Assembly: GCA_903860975.1 (NCBI GenBank)
Contig: CAIOSI010000035.1
Location: 1-64,000 of the forward strand
DNA length: 64,000 bases
Source of the DNA: an uncultured Alphaproteobacteria bacterium
Lineage (GTDB): Bacteria > Pseudomonadota > Alphaproteobacteria > Caulobacterales > Caulobacteraceae
Direction: 5' to 3'
Positions 46,313-56,425 of this stretch are shown here, piece by piece (positions within the stretch are counted from its first letter, which is position 1; each line of letters opens with the position of its first letter). The notes below the pieces were generated by a model. That model was not told the DNA's origin, did not search any database, and saw nothing but the letters and a program-made list of their open reading frames with translations. Position numbers and translations under genes: made by a program.

Positions 46313-47827
46313 CTACTTCGGCAGCACGAGTTTCGGATCAACCGGGGCAGCGCGATCTGCCGGATTCGGCGCATAGCGAATTTCAAAATGCAACTGAGGC
46401 TCAGCCGCGCCGCCCGTTGCGCCGGCCTGGCCGATCTGCTGACCCTGTGAAATTTTTTGCTGCATCTTCACGTCGATACGCGCGAGGTGGGCGTAGGCTG
46501 TCGACCAGCCGTCTGCGTGCTTGATCAATACCAGATTGCCGAAACCCGGAACCTGATCGCCGGCATAGACCACATCACCGTCAGCTGCCGCCCGCACAGG
46601 CGCCCCTGCATCGGCCTGAATATCGACGCCGGCGTTATTCTGGCCACCTGGTTTGGCGCCAAAGTCGGAGAGGATTTGGCCCTTAAGGGGCCACTGGAAC
46701 CGGCCCTTGCCGAGCTGGGTGATCTGAGTGTCCGTTGGAGGCGCAGACGTATTCCCCACGCCCGAAGGCGCCTGAGTGCCCCCCGAAGGGACATAGGGTA
46801 TCGGCCGCGAAGGCAATCCGGGTTGATAGGGTTGCGGATAGCTCCTTGAGGGCCGCTCCGAGACGGGCGCGTCACGGTCACGATAGCCATCCGGCAGATA
46901 GACCTTCTGACCCGGCTTCACCGAGAAAGCCTTCTTCGGAAGCTCGTTTTCAGCGCGCAGACTAGGCAGGCTGACGCCAAATCTCTGCGCGATGGTGGCG
47001 AGAGTGTCGCCGGGCGCGGCGGTGTAGATGTGCTCTTCGAAACTGGGGCCGTGGTAGACTTGACCCACCCGTACGGAGCTGCCTTTGACGTGGTTCAGCC
47101 GCTTCACCTGGCTGACGTCGGCGCCGAGCCGATCAGCGATCTTGGCGAGCGTGTCACCTTTCCGGGCCTTGTAAGTCTCGCCGCTTGCCTGGACTGTGAC
47201 CACATGGCCGCCCGCGCCTCGGTCGCTCGACGCAGAGTCCGCGACCTCGGCCGGGGCTGACTTGCCGCGGCCACCTTTCGCATTTTTCGCAACCGAGCGA
47301 TCCCCCTTCGCGGGCGTTTTTTCGGTCTCGCTGGCCGCATCTTCACCGCCCGGCAGACGCAGCTCCTGGCCAGGATGGATCTGGCCCTTTGCTGAAAGTC
47401 CATTGGCCGAGCGTAAGTCGTCGATGGAAACCTGCAGCTTCTTTGAGATCGCAAACAGGGTGTCGCCCTTGACGACAGTGTAGGTCTTGGCCGATGCCGG
47501 CCTGGCAGCCGAGGCCTTCGATGAGGCACCTTTTGCGGCCGCCGGCTTGGCCACGACCGGGCCCTTCAGGAGCTGTCCCGGATGCAAGACACTGGTCTTT
47601 TTCAGACCATTGTCCGTCATCAGATCCTCGATCGTGGTGTCGAGCTTGTCGGCGATCTTGGCGAGCGTGTCGCCGTTCTTGACCGTGTAAGACGCGCGCT
47701 CCGCCTTATCGGCTTCCGCCGCAGCGGGTTTTTTGGCGTGATGCGTCGTCCGCGCCAAGGCTGGGCTGGCGCAGAGCGCACTGGTTGCGAGCAGGATCAG
47801 GGCCGATCGCTGAAGGAAATGCGTCAT
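46313..47827 (-). CDS. dipM: DipM-like LysM/LytM cell-division protein
   Basis: A 504-residue secreted protein: signal peptide to about residue 26, four LysM domains (about 46-89, 115-158, 218-260, 267-311), a Pro/Ser-rich linker and a C-terminal LytM/M23 domain (376-490). The LytM domain lacks key zinc ligands: the H-x3-D motif is N398-A-G-V-D402 and the final H-x-H is Q478-L-H480. That fits DipM, which in Caulobacter activates division amidases instead of cutting peptidoglycan. It lies next to pcm-surE in the typical order. Confidence 0.88.
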   Translation of the reverse strand: MTHFLQRSALILLATSALCASPALARTTHHAKKPAAAEADKAERASYTVKNGDTLAKIADKLDTTIEDLMTDNGLKKTSVLHPGQLLKGPVVAKPAAAKGASSKASAARPASAKTYTVVKGDTLFAISKKLQVSIDDLRSANGLSAKGQIHPGQELRLPGGEDAASETEKTPAKGDRSVAKNAKGGRGKSAPAEVADSASSDRGAGGHVVTVQASGETYKARKGDTLAKIADRLGADVSQVKRLNHVKGSSVRVGQVYHGPSFEEHIYTAAPGDTLATIAQRFGVSLPSLRAENELPKKAFSVKPGQKVYLPDGYRDRDAPVSERPSRSYPQPYQPGLPSRPIPYVPSGGTQAPSGVGNTSAPPTDTQITQLGKGRFQWPLKGQILSDFGAKPGGQNNAGVDIQADAGAPVRAAADGDVVYAGDQVPGFGNLVLIKHADGWSTAYAHLARIDVKMQQKISQGQQIGQAGATGGAAEPQLHFEIRYAPNPADRAAPVDPKLVLPK

Positions 47828-47936
47828 CGCCGCTCCGGTTGAAAGGTGGTCATGAGTCGGGGCGTCTGGGTTGATGATGGGTTAACCGGGGCCATTGCGC
47901 CAACCTGTAAACCGCAGTTGGCCCCACACGTCTTCG

Positions 47937-48596
47937 TCAAAGTTCCTTCGCCACGCCGTCGAGGAGAGGCACGAAACGCACCTCGGTCAGGGCCTCGATT
48001 TCGAATCCCCCCTTACCGTCGCCAGTATATCGCCGAAGGCTCTGAACCGAGCCCTTACCGATGGGCGCGACAAGAATGCCTTTCGGTTTCAATTGGCTGA
48101 GCAATACGGTGGGCTCATCTGACGCTGCTGCTGTGACCATAATGCGGTCAAAAGGTGCCTGTTCAGGCCAACCTTCCCCACCATCGCCGAACCGGGTGAT
48201 CACATTGGTCAGGCCAAGCGTCTTGAACCGGGCCTCGGCCTCACGCATCAACGTCCGATAGCGCTCCACAGTGTAGACGAGCCGCGTAAGCTTGGACAGG
48301 ATCGTGGTCTGGTAGCCACTGCCCGTTCCGATCTCTAATACCCGGTCGCGCTTGTCGACCTTCAGCGCCTGCGTCATCAAGCCGACGATAAACGGTTGGC
48401 TGATGGTCTGGCCGCAGGCGATTGGAAGAGCGGAGTCTTCGAAAGCCCGCGCCTTAAAGAGGTCCGGTGTGAAGGATTCTCGCGGCGTCGTTTCGATCGC
48501 GTTCAGCACAGCTGAATCGCTTACGCCCTGCGAGCGCAAGGCGAGGATCAGGCGGGCGAGCCGCGTCTCGGCGTTATCTTCGTCTTTCTTCGACAT
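47937..48596 (-). CDS. pcm: protein-L-isoaspartate O-methyltransferase
   Basis: Pcm methylates isoaspartyl residues in damaged proteins. 219 residues with the SAM-binding motif VLEIGTGSGYQTTIL, the family motif QTISQPFIVGLMTQAL and FDRIMVTAAASDEP. Start ATG at 48596, two bases after the SurE stop; a TTG at 48602 would overlap. Classic surE-pcm pair. Confidence 0.93.
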   Translation of the reverse strand: MSKKDEDNAETRLARLILALRSQGVSDSAVLNAIETTPRESFTPDLFKARAFEDSALPIACGQTISQPFIVGLMTQALKVDKRDRVLEIGTGSGYQTTILSKLTRLVYTVERYRTLMREAEARFKTLGLTNVITRFGDGGEGWPEQAPFDRIMVTAAASDEPTVLLSQLKPKGILVAPIGKGSVQSLRRYTGDGKGGFEIEALTEVRFVPLLDGVAKEL

Positions 48597-48598
48597 TC

Positions 48599-49372
48599 TC
48601 AAGCCTTGGGTGGCGCGCCACCCAGTAGACGACGCAACTTGTGCACTGACTCGCCGTGCGTCAGATCGATATGCAGCGGCGTGACCGATATCTTTCCATC
48701 ATAAAGCGCCCGCAGGTCAGTGCCCTCAGGCGGACTGGACCGCTCCTGGCGAAATCCCATCCAATAATAGTCGCGCCCACGCAGGTCCGTGCGTTTTTCT
48801 GAGGTTCGGATGTGAGCGTCGCGGAAGCCTTGCCGGGTCACCTCGACCTCGGTGATCTCCGCTGGTGGCCGACCTGGGAAGTTGAGGTTCATGATCACGT
48901 CGTCTGGCCAGCCGATCTCCATGAGGCGCCTGATGATGCCCGGCGCAAAGGCTTCAGAGGCGTCATAGCCGCGATTGTCCTCGAAGAAACCCATCTGCGA
49001 CAGCGCGATGCCGGGCACCCCCAGCGACATGGCCTCGATTGCGCCAGCGACCGTACCGGACATCGTCACATCCTCGGCGAGATTCGCGCCACGATTGACG
49101 CCCGAAAGCACGAGGTCGGGCTTGGTTCCCGCCACCAGCTCACGCAGTCCCAGCATCACGCAATCGGTGGGCGTTCCGGTCGTCGAAAAACGCCGTGGTG
49201 CATACTCGCGCACCCGGATCGGCTCCGATAGCGTCAGCGCTCGGCTGGCCCCGGACCGTTCAGCCTCAGGCGCACAGATCCAGACGTCTTCGGAAAGCTT
49301 GGCCGCGATCCGTTCCAAGGCCAAGAGGCCCTCAGCATGGATCCCATCATCGTTGGTAAGCAGGATCCTCAA
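48599..49372 (-). CDS. surE: 5'-nucleotidase SurE
   Basis: SurE is a nucleoside monophosphate phosphatase of stationary phase. 257 residues with [38 protein letters not shown] and [11 protein letters not shown], the metal/active-site motifs. Start overlaps serS by four bases (ATGA). It precedes pcm. Confidence 0.95.
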   Translation of the reverse strand: MRILLTNDDGIHAEGLLALERIAAKLSEDVWICAPEAERSGASRALTLSEPIRVREYAPRRFSTTGTPTDCVMLGLRELVAGTKPDLVLSGVNRGANLAEDVTMSGTVAGAIEAMSLGVPGIALSQMGFFEDNRGYDASEAFAPGIIRRLMEIGWPDDVIMNLNFPGRPPAEITEVEVTRQGFRDAHIRTSEKRTDLRGRDYYWMGFRQERSSPPEGTDLRALYDGKISVTPLHIDLTHGESVHKLRRLLGGAPPKA

Positions 49373-50718
49373 GCGGCTTTACCCCCGATGTGAGTCAGCC
49401 CGGGTAGATAAGGGTGCAGAGCCTGCGGGATGGCGATGCGGCCATCCTCTTCCTGGTAGTTCTCCATCAAAGCCACAAGAGTACGGCCCACAGCGAGCCC
49501 GGAGCCGTTCAAAGTGTGCACGAAGCGCGTACCCTTCTCGCCGGCTGCTTTGGTGCGAGCCTCCATCCGCCGAGCCTGAAAATCCCCGCAATTGGAACAC
49601 GAGCTGATCTCGCGATAGCGCCCCTCTGACGGTAGCCAGACCTCCAAGTCGTAGGTCTTCTTCGCCCCGAAACCCATGTCGCCCGTGCAAAGCAGCATGG
49701 TGCGGAACGGCAACTCCAGCCGTTTCAGGATCGCCTCGGCGCAGCCGACCATTCGCTCATGCTCGGCTTCGGATTGGTCGGGCGTGGTGATCGAGACCAG
49801 CTCGACCTTGTAGAACTGATGTTGGCGGATCATGCCACGCGTGTCCCGACCCGAGGCACCGGCCTCGGCGCGAAAACTGGGCGTCAATGCGCTCAGCCGT
49901 AGCGGCAGTTCATCTTCAAGCGTGATCTGCTCTCGCACAAGGTTCGTCAGCGAGACTTCTGCTGTCGGAATAAGCCATCGGATCTCCGGCAGAGCTTCAA
50001 TTGGCTCTTCCGAATTTTTAAAACTCCGGGCGGTATTCAAGCCTGGAACGGCCATGAACTGGTCGTCGAAGAATTTGGGGAACTGGGCGGTGCCGTACAT
50101 CGCCTCCGTGCGCACCATCAGCGGCGGTGAGACTTCGGTATAGCCATGCTCCGAGGTCTGCATGTCCAGCATGAACTGGCCGAGCGCCCGCTCAAGACGG
50201 GCCAGTTGACCTTTCAACACGACGAAGCGCGCCCCGCTCATCCGCGACGCCGCCTCGAAGTCCATCAGGCCGAGCCCCTCACCAAGATCGGTGTGGTCCT
50301 TCGGATTGGCGATCGCAAACGGGGTCCCCCAACGGCGAACCTCGAGGTTTTCGTGCTCATCTGCCCCAAAGGGCACATCGGATGCTGGGATATTGGGTAG
50401 GCTTGCCAGAAGGTCATTCAGGGACTGGCCCGCAGATTTTTCCGCTTCGCTCTCAGTGTCCAGCCTGGCCTTGAGCGCCTCGACCTGAGCCATCAGACGG
50501 GCAGCTTCAGCTTCATCCTTGGCCGCTTTTGCCGCCCCGATCTTCTTGGAGGCGTCGTTACGCTCGGCCTGGACGGTCTGCCACCCGGTTTGGGCTGCGC
50601 GCAGTTTTGCGTCGAGCGCGGTGATCTGATCGACCAGGTCAGCACCGGAGAGGCCCTTGGAGTCCCAACCGCGGACGTAGAGCTCAGGTGTTTCGCGGAT
50701 AGCTCGAATGTCGTGCAT
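49369..50718 (-). CDS. serS: serine--tRNA ligase
   Basis: Class II aminoacyl-tRNA synthetase of 449 residues. It has the N-terminal helical tRNA-binding arm (about 30-110), motif 2 in [27 protein letters not shown] and motif 3 in [18 protein letters not shown], plus the seryl-specific [15 protein letters not shown]. Its stop overlaps surE; upstream lies tatC on the same strand. Confidence 0.96.
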   Translation of the reverse strand: MHDIRAIRETPELYVRGWDSKGLSGADLVDQITALDAKLRAAQTGWQTVQAERNDASKKIGAAKAAKDEAEAARLMAQVEALKARLDTESEAEKSAGQSLNDLLASLPNIPASDVPFGADEHENLEVRRWGTPFAIANPKDHTDLGEGLGLMDFEAASRMSGARFVVLKGQLARLERALGQFMLDMQTSEHGYTEVSPPLMVRTEAMYGTAQFPKFFDDQFMAVPGLNTARSFKNSEEPIEALPEIRWLIPTAEVSLTNLVREQITLEDELPLRLSALTPSFRAEAGASGRDTRGMIRQHQFYKVELVSITTPDQSEAEHERMVGCAEAILKRLELPFRTMLLCTGDMGFGAKKTYDLEVWLPSEGRYREISSCSNCGDFQARRMEARTKAAGEKGTRFVHTLNGSGLAVGRTLVALMENYQEEDGRIAIPQALHPYLPGLTHIGGKAA

Positions 50719-50760
50719 GAAGATCGCTAAGTTGGGGCGGAGCGGCCCTCTCTAGAGCGC

Positions 50761-50778
50761 GTTGGCGAACCGGCCAAC
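50761..50778 (-). terminator. hairpin after tatC
   Basis: GTTGGC, a six-base loop and GCCAAC form a short stem between tatC and serS. There is no T-run, so it may slow or stop transcription weakly, or be incidental. Confidence 0.35.
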
Positions 50779-50787
50779 CCCAAGGCG

Positions 50788-51699
50788 TCAGGCGCTCGCG
50801 TTGTCTTCTTTCTTACGTCGAAGTTCGATGAGCCAAACGCAGCCCACCGAGACGAAGTAGAGGCCGACGATTGGGAAGGCGAGCAGCATTTGGCTGATCG
50901 GGTCCGGCGGCGTGATAAATGCGGCAACGACGACAATGCCGGCGACGGCATAGCGCCAACCTGCCATCAGGGCCTTGGAGGTCACCAGGCCGGCAATGCC
51001 CAACAAAGTCAGGATCACAGGCAGTTGGAAGCACAGGCCGAAGGCCAGCAGAAGAGTCGTCACGAGGTCCAGGTAAGCTGAAACCGCCGGCAACATTTCC
51101 ACCGAAATGCCTGCTGTGTTCACGATCTGCTGGGACAAGGCGAACCAAAGCACAAAGGGCAGGATCGCGAAGTAGACCAAGGCCGCGCCGGTGATAAAAA
51201 GCAGGGGCGAGGCGACGAGGAACGGCAGGAAGGCGCGTCGCTCCGTCTTGTAAAGACCCGGCGCTACGAAGGCGTAGATCTGTTGGGCCAACACCGGGAA
51301 GCTGAGCGCGACGGCGCCCAGGGCCGCAAGCTTGACCTTGGTGAAGAAGAATTCGAGGGGCGAGGTGAAGACCATATGGGTCACCTGCCCGGCGACTGGC
51401 GGCGGCGGATTGATGCCCGCAAGGACCAGGAACATCTTCTTGGCCTCGATGAGAGGCGCCAAGAGCGCAAGCCCATGTGCCGGCGCATTACCGCTGTGAT
51501 TTCGGATCGCCAAAATGCCGGCTGCGATCTGCAAGGGACGCAGCAGCTGCTGGTAGGCCAGGGTCGAGAACATGAAGCAGAAGATGAACGCGACGAAGAG
51601 CGCGATAACACAGGTGATCAACCTCGAGCGCAGCTCGATCAGGTGATCGAGCAAAGGCGCGCGGGATGACTCAATTTCGTCATCGTGCGTCTGGCTCAC
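50788..51699 (-). CDS. tatC: Sec-independent protein translocase TatC
   Basis: The substrate-recognising membrane core of the Tat pathway. 303 residues: N-terminal LLDHLIELRSRLITCVIALF, the conserved FFTKVKLAALGAVALSFPVLAQQIYAFVAPGLYKTERR and six membrane segments. It ends with a charged tail (ELRRKKEDNAS). Its start overlaps the tatB stop by four bases, so tatA-B-C is an operon. Confidence 0.95.
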   Translation of the reverse strand: MSQTHDDEIESSRAPLLDHLIELRSRLITCVIALFVAFIFCFMFSTLAYQQLLRPLQIAAGILAIRNHSGNAPAHGLALLAPLIEAKKMFLVLAGINPPPPVAGQVTHMVFTSPLEFFFTKVKLAALGAVALSFPVLAQQIYAFVAPGLYKTERRAFLPFLVASPLLFITGAALVYFAILPFVLWFALSQQIVNTAGISVEMLPAVSAYLDLVTTLLLAFGLCFQLPVILTLLGIAGLVTSKALMAGWRYAVAGIVVVAAFITPPDPISQMLLAFPIVGLYFVSVGCVWLIELRRKKEDNASA

Positions 51700-52331
51700 G
51701 ACGTTGACGCCTTACGGGTTCGCGGCTTGCTCGACGCGGCAGCCTTGGCCGCGTTATCCTGGGCCAAGCCTTTGGACGAGGCCTTAACCGAGGTCTTTGA
51801 GGCCACACTCTTTGGGGTCACACGCTTCAGGGCCGCACCCTTTTGCTTCGCCGAAGGCTTAATCGCCCCCTTGTCCGCCGCCTTCGGCGCGGCAGATTTC
51901 CTGGCGGCAACCGCCTTGGGCGGCGTTTTTGCTGACGCCTTGCGGGTTCGAGGTTTTGAGGCTGGCGCGTCTTCAAGGTGCGAGGTCTGGGCCGCCACGA
52001 AGGGCGGACTTACCGGCGAATTCAGCTGAACGCCGACGTCGGCGAGACCCTGACTGATTTCATTGAAAGCCTGGTTCACTTCGGGCGCGTGGGTCGCGAT
52101 GTCGGTCAGCTGACCATGCCTCATAGCCTCGACTTCCTTGCGCAGTTCATCGAGTTCCGATTGGCGGGCCATTTCGTCGAAACTGGCGCGGAATTCGGCG
52201 GCCATGGATCGAACCTTGGCCATGAACTGCCCAAGCTTGCGCAGCAAAACGGGCAGGTCCTTCGGACCGACCACAATCAACGCCACAACAGCGGCGATCA
52301 GGAGTTCTAGGGCGCGCCCTTCAGGAAACAT
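51696..52331 (-). CDS. tatB: Sec-independent protein translocase TatB
   Basis: A 211-residue protein with one N-terminal membrane helix (LELLIAAVVALIVVGPKDLPVLLRKLG, the TatB G-P hinge) and an amphipathic helix. The long Lys/Ala-rich C-terminal tail (about 120-211) is an alphaproteobacterial extension with repeats of ASKT/SKPRTRKAS type. It cooperates with TatC in receptor formation. Confidence 0.93.
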   Translation of the reverse strand: MFPEGRALELLIAAVVALIVVGPKDLPVLLRKLGQFMAKVRSMAAEFRASFDEMARQSELDELRKEVEAMRHGQLTDIATHAPEVNQAFNEISQGLADVGVQLNSPVSPPFVAAQTSHLEDAPASKPRTRKASAKTPPKAVAARKSAAPKAADKGAIKPSAKQKGAALKRVTPKSVASKTSVKASSKGLAQDNAAKAAASSKPRTRKASTS

Positions 52332-52387
52332 GGAAATGGCTTAGCGTGGTTTCAGGCGCAGTGGAAACGCGTCTGCAAAATTCAGCG

Positions 52388-52642
52388 TCAAGCCTTCGAC
52401 TTGGCGCGGGTCGAAGACGTCGTCTTGGAGGCGGAATTTTTGGCCGCAGTCTTGGGCAGCGGCTTTGCTGGCGGAGCCTCTTCCTCAACATGCGCCTCTT
52501 CTTCGCCCTTCAGGCCCTCGCGGAAAGCGCGGATGCCCTTGGCCGTGTCCCCCATGATTCCGGAAATCTTGCCGCGACCGCCGAACAGCAGAAGGAGCAC
52601 TACGGCCGCGAAAACGAGGTGCCAGACCGAAAGACCGCCCAT
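52388..52642 (-). CDS. tatA: Sec-independent protein translocase TatA
   Basis: The pore-forming small subunit. From ATG 52642 it reads MGGLSVWHLVF, then the hydrophobic helix and the F-G-x-G-K motif (LLFGGRGKISG), an amphipathic helix and a Lys/Ala-rich tail. 84 residues. A TTG at 52660 would add six residues but family members start at this Met. First gene of the tat operon, after scpB. Confidence 0.92.
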   Translation of the reverse strand: MGGLSVWHLVFAAVVLLLLFGGRGKISGIMGDTAKGIRAFREGLKGEEEAHVEEEAPPAKPLPKTAAKNSASKTTSSTRAKSKA

Positions 52643-52752
52643 AGCGTCGAAAACTCCCAACCTGTCGCGCGATAGCGACCACCGATAAATCCAATCCTAC
52701 GAGAATATATAGTCCGTGTCGTTAACGCGCGCCACGCGGCATTGCCGCCCAG

Positions 52753-53397
52753 CTACGTTGTTTCTTCTCCCAGAAAATCGATGTGGAACTCTGGGGCATC
52801 ACCCTCGTCCAGCGGGTCCTCGTCGGCGGCGAGTGCGTTCGGGTCCGGCACAGCGAAATCGGACGGCAGGTCTAGCGAAAGCAGGCCCGCAGCGCGCATC
52901 TCGGGCGCACCCGGCAGATCGCCGATGCTGGCCAGCCCATAGTGCGCCAAAAAGGCGTCTGTTGTGCCATAGGTGATGGGTCGGCCGGGCGTCCGGCGGC
53001 GCCCACGCATGCGGACCAGACCGAGCTCAAGCAGGACGTCCAGCGTCCCTTTACTCGCCTGGACGCCGCGAACCGCCTCGATCTCGGCTCGGGTTACCGG
53101 CTGATGGTAGGCGATGATGGCAAGCGTTTCCTGGGCTGCGCGGGACAGCCGGCGCGGTTCTTCGCGTTCGTCAGTCATCAGCCAGGCGAGATCGCCCGCC
53201 GTCTGGAACCGCCAGCGCTCAGCAACCGCGACCAATTCGACACCGCGACCCTGGTAACGCGCCTTCAGGGAGGCGATGGCTGCGGACACATCTGCGCCCT
53301 GCGGCAAGCGCTTGGCGAGGTCGGCGCCGCTCAGCGGGCCTGCCGCTGCAAACAACAGCGCCTCAACTTCACGTTCGGTGTCCGCCAGGTCGCTCAT
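52753..53397 (-). CDS. scpB: segregation and condensation protein ScpB
   Basis: Part of the SMC-ScpAB condensin. 214 residues with winged-helix pattern: EREVEALLFAAAGPLSGADLAKRLP, then RLSRAAQETLAIIAYHQPVTRAEIEAVRGVQ and RRRTPGRPITYGTTDAFLAHYGL. The gene overlaps scpA by four bases. An acidic tail follows. Confidence 0.94.
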   Translation of the reverse strand: MSDLADTEREVEALLFAAAGPLSGADLAKRLPQGADVSAAIASLKARYQGRGVELVAVAERWRFQTAGDLAWLMTDEREEPRRLSRAAQETLAIIAYHQPVTRAEIEAVRGVQASKGTLDVLLELGLVRMRGRRRTPGRPITYGTTDAFLAHYGLASIGDLPGAPEMRAAGLLSLDLPSDFAVPDPNALAADEDPLDEGDAPEFHIDFLGEETT

Positions 53398-54209
53398 GCG
53401 GCTGCCTTCGCCTTCTTGGCCCTTAAATATATGTCGGCGAAGGCCTCCAGCTGACGGGCTTCAAGGGCACCTTCCTTGACGAGCTCCAACCCTGCAGAAA
53501 GCGTCGAGGCGACATAGGAGGCTCGGCTTGGCCCGCTTGCCGGCGATCCGGCCCCGAAGGGCGCAACGCCCGTGAGCGGGGTCCAGCGCTCGAGATCCGG
53601 CAGCATTCTGCGCAGGCGATCGCGGGCCTCTTCCAGAGGATAGGCCGTGGGGATGGCCGGCGAATAACGCCGACTGGCATCCTTCGTGCGTTGGGCGATG
53701 TAGGCGCTCATTAGGCCGTAAAGGTCACCCTGAATGCGATCCGACGGGATCACCTTGATCGCCTCCGGATCGCCGCGCCCAAAGACCTCACGGCCGAGTT
53801 GCGGGCAGGTGCGTAGGGCCTCGGCGGCTGTGCGCATCGCGTCAAGCTTGGCGAGGCGGAAGGCCAGCCGGGCCGCGATTTCCTCGGCCGGCGCTTCGTC
53901 GGCTTTGGGCTGTTCGGGCTTTGGCAGCAACAGCCGGGATTTCAGGTAGGCCAGCCACGAAGCCATCACCAGGTAATCAGCGGCGAGCGAAAATTGCTGG
54001 CGTCGCGCCTGCTGCACGAAGGCCAAGTACTGCTCGGCGAGCTTAAGGACGCTAAGCTTCAGCAGGTCTACCTTCTGACTGCGGGCCAGCGCCAGCAGCA
54101 CATGCAGCGGACCTTCGTAGCCATCGATATCAACGATCAGCGCCTGGCCGTCCTCAGCGGCCGATTTCGCAGCGTCAAAATCCAGGTTGGGCTGGAATGT
54201 TCCGCTCAT
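53394..54209 (-). CDS. scpA: segregation and condensation protein ScpA
   Basis: The kleisin subunit of the SMC condensin. 271 residues: N-terminal DGYEGPLHVLLALARSQKVDLLKLSVLKLAEQYLAF is the conserved ScpA core, and the C-terminal part is the winged-helix region. It starts one base into the nagZ stop (TGATG) and overlaps scpB. Gene order matches Caulobacter. Confidence 0.94.
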   Translation of the reverse strand: MSGTFQPNLDFDAAKSAAEDGQALIVDIDGYEGPLHVLLALARSQKVDLLKLSVLKLAEQYLAFVQQARRQQFSLAADYLVMASWLAYLKSRLLLPKPEQPKADEAPAEEIAARLAFRLAKLDAMRTAAEALRTCPQLGREVFGRGDPEAIKVIPSDRIQGDLYGLMSAYIAQRTKDASRRYSPAIPTAYPLEEARDRLRRMLPDLERWTPLTGVAPFGAGSPASGPSRASYVASTLSAGLELVKEGALEARQLEAFADIYLRAKKAKAAA

Positions 54210-55231
54210 CAGACGAACTTTCCGCCGAACGCCGCATCGAACCGCGCGCGGCCCTCGGCGACATCGAAGGGCTCCGCGGTCCGGGCCAGCCGCGCCATCG
54301 CCGACTTAGCCCGCGCCGCTGCCCTTCCCTTCAACTCGCCTGCGCCAGCAACGACGGCCTTCATCTCTGTCATCGAGCCGTTGCAATGCAGGACGACATC
54401 ACAGCCTGCCGCTCGGGAAGCCTGGGCCCGCTCGGTAAAGTCGCCAGCAAGCGCCTTCATCGACAAATCGTCCGTCATCACCAGACCGTCAAACCCGATC
54501 GCGCCGCGGACGATGCGCCGCATCGCCTTCTTGGAGGTGGTCGCGGGTCGTTTCTTGTCCACCGCCGTATAAATCACGTGCGCGGTCATCGCCATGGGCA
54601 TGTCAGAGAGCACGCGGAAGGGCGCGAAATCGCAGCGATCCAAATCCTCAAGGCTCGCATCCACCACCGGCAGCTCAAGATGACTGTCAGCAATGGCTCG
54701 GCCGTGGCCGGGGATATGCTTGATGACCGGCAGGACTCCGCCGGCGATGAGGCCTTCTGCGGCCGCTCGCCCGAGCATCGCAACCTCATCTGGGGTCTGG
54801 CCATAGGCGCGGTCGCCAATAATCTCATGCCCCGCCGGATCCGGCACATCCAGCACCGGCACGCAATCGACGTTGATCCCCAAAACGGCCAGGTCGTGGG
54901 CCATCAAACGCGCGCCCAAACGGGTGATCTCGCGGCGGGTCAGTGGGTCGTTTCCGGCGAGTTCACCGTAGGCCCGACCAGGTGGGAAGCGGCCCCAGTG
55001 CGGCGGGCCCAGGCGCTGCACGCGCCCGCCTTCCTGATCAATCAGCACCGGCGCATCCGAACGGCCGACCGTGTCGCGAAGGGCTGCGACCAGCGCCCGG
55101 ACCTGATCGGGATTGTCCACATTGCGGCCGAATAGGATGAAGCCCCAAGGCTTCACACGCCGGAAAAAAGCTCGCTCCTCCGGCGTTAGAACTTGGCCCG
55201 AGCAGCCCAATATGACTGCGGTGACGCTCAT
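54209..55231 (-). CDS. nagZ: beta-N-acetylhexosaminidase NagZ
   Basis: A 340-residue GH3 enzyme that cleaves GlcNAc from anhydromuropeptides in peptidoglycan recycling. The TIM barrel has RAFFRRVKPWGFILFGRNV, the KHIPGHGRAIADSHLELP loop with the catalytic His, and the nucleophile Asp in MTDDLSMKAL. No signal peptide, so cytoplasmic. The gene overlaps scpA, and is preceded by the SPOR-domain gene. Confidence 0.94.
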   Translation of the reverse strand: MSVTAVILGCSGQVLTPEERAFFRRVKPWGFILFGRNVDNPDQVRALVAALRDTVGRSDAPVLIDQEGGRVQRLGPPHWGRFPPGRAYGELAGNDPLTRREITRLGARLMAHDLAVLGINVDCVPVLDVPDPAGHEIIGDRAYGQTPDEVAMLGRAAAEGLIAGGVLPVIKHIPGHGRAIADSHLELPVVDASLEDLDRCDFAPFRVLSDMPMAMTAHVIYTAVDKKRPATTSKKAMRRIVRGAIGFDGLVMTDDLSMKALAGDFTERAQASRAAGCDVVLHCNGSMTEMKAVVAGAGELKGRAAARAKSAMARLARTAEPFDVAEGRARFDAAFGGKFV

Positions 55232-55238
55232 CGCAGGC

Positions 55239-56147
55239 TCACTTGACGAAGCACGCTTTCCCGACGGCCTTCAGGTTGTCGCAGAAGGCCTTCGCCGCGT
55301 CACGGCTGGCAAAGCCGGTGACCTGTGTGCGGAACAAGGTCTTGCCGTCCCGGTCTACTTTCTCAACGCTCTTGCCTTTGCCTGCAGCCGCCCCTGGCGC
55401 AACGGCGGCAGCCTCGCTCCAGCCCTTATCGGCCAAGGCCTGGGAAGAGAATGCGCCGATTTGAACAGCGGCCACCCCGACAGCACCGGCGCTCGATGCG
55501 GATGGCTTGGCCTGCGGCGCGCTGGGCTTGGGCGTGGCGGGCCCAGCCGTCCTAGCGGCGGGAGCTGGCGCAGGCTTAGCTGCGGGCGCTTCAGCCTTTT
55601 GTGTCGGCTTCTGCGCGGGCGTCTCGGCTTTGGCGACCTGAACCGGCTTGGCCGGAGCCGGTGGCTGGCTCGGGATAGACGGCCGTAGCGGCGGGATCGC
55701 GGCTGCAGGCGTGGCTGGTTTCGGTGGCGTTTCGGGCACAGCTGGGGTCAGGACAAGGTGCTCTGGCGCAGGCGGCGGCAAGGCGCCCCCCCGAGCCTGC
55801 GGCTGCTCCGGCGGTGGCATAAATTGCGGCGCGCCAGCGACGACGGCCTTACCGCCTTCGGTTTTGTAAATTTGCAGGCCGGCCGCCGGGTCCTGCGGTT
55901 GCGCCTCGGCCGGTGGCGGGGCTTTCATGCCGGCCACCGCTGCGCCGACCGTCTGCGGCGGTTGGCCGGCGTGACGCACGCCTGAACGGTAGAAAACCAC
56001 GATCGCCGCGGCCAAGCCCAACAGGACCAGAACAGAAGTGATCAGCGTGAACGGCATCGGCCGGTCGCCGCGCACCGGCTGACGCGCATCAAATGTTAGC
56101 GGGGTGTCGGTCGGAGGCGTGTAGGCGCCGCGCTCTTGGTCAGGCAT
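55239..56147 (-). CDS. SPOR domain cell-division protein
   Basis: A 302-residue bitopic protein. A membrane segment (ITSVLVLLGLAAAIVVFY) lies after a short cytoplasmic tail, followed by a long Pro/Ala-rich linker and a C-terminal SPOR domain (about 225-302) starting VAAVQIGAFSSQALADKGW and ending AFCDNLKAVGKACFVK. SPOR domains bind denuded peptidoglycan at septa. Gap to nagZ is seven bases. Likely an FtsN-like or division-associated protein. Confidence 0.85.
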   Translation of the reverse strand: MPDQERGAYTPPTDTPLTFDARQPVRGDRPMPFTLITSVLVLLGLAAAIVVFYRSGVRHAGQPPQTVGAAVAGMKAPPPAEAQPQDPAAGLQIYKTEGGKAVVAGAPQFMPPPEQPQARGGALPPPAPEHLVLTPAVPETPPKPATPAAAIPPLRPSIPSQPPAPAKPVQVAKAETPAQKPTQKAEAPAAKPAPAPAARTAGPATPKPSAPQAKPSASSAGAVGVAAVQIGAFSSQALADKGWSEAAAVAPGAAAGKGKSVEKVDRDGKTLFRTQVTGFASRDAAKAFCDNLKAVGKACFVK

Positions 56148-56425
56148 CGAAGGCTCCCGCAGTGGCGCGCCGAAGACGCGAATCGCGCGCTGGAGGCGTC
56201 AGTCTAACCGAGCGGACAGTCGTCGCCCCGCCTTGGCCACCCTTTTTCTGTGGGCGGACACCGAGTCCAATGTGCGGCCGCAACAACATATCGGCCGATG
56301 AACGAGTCAGGACGCGCCGAAAGACCTCGCTGAAATATGATTCTTATAGGAAGATCCGTCGGCATCGGCCGTGATCTCGCGTATCGCGACGAGCCGTCAT
56401 TTACCGACACCCAGGGCCCATTTGA

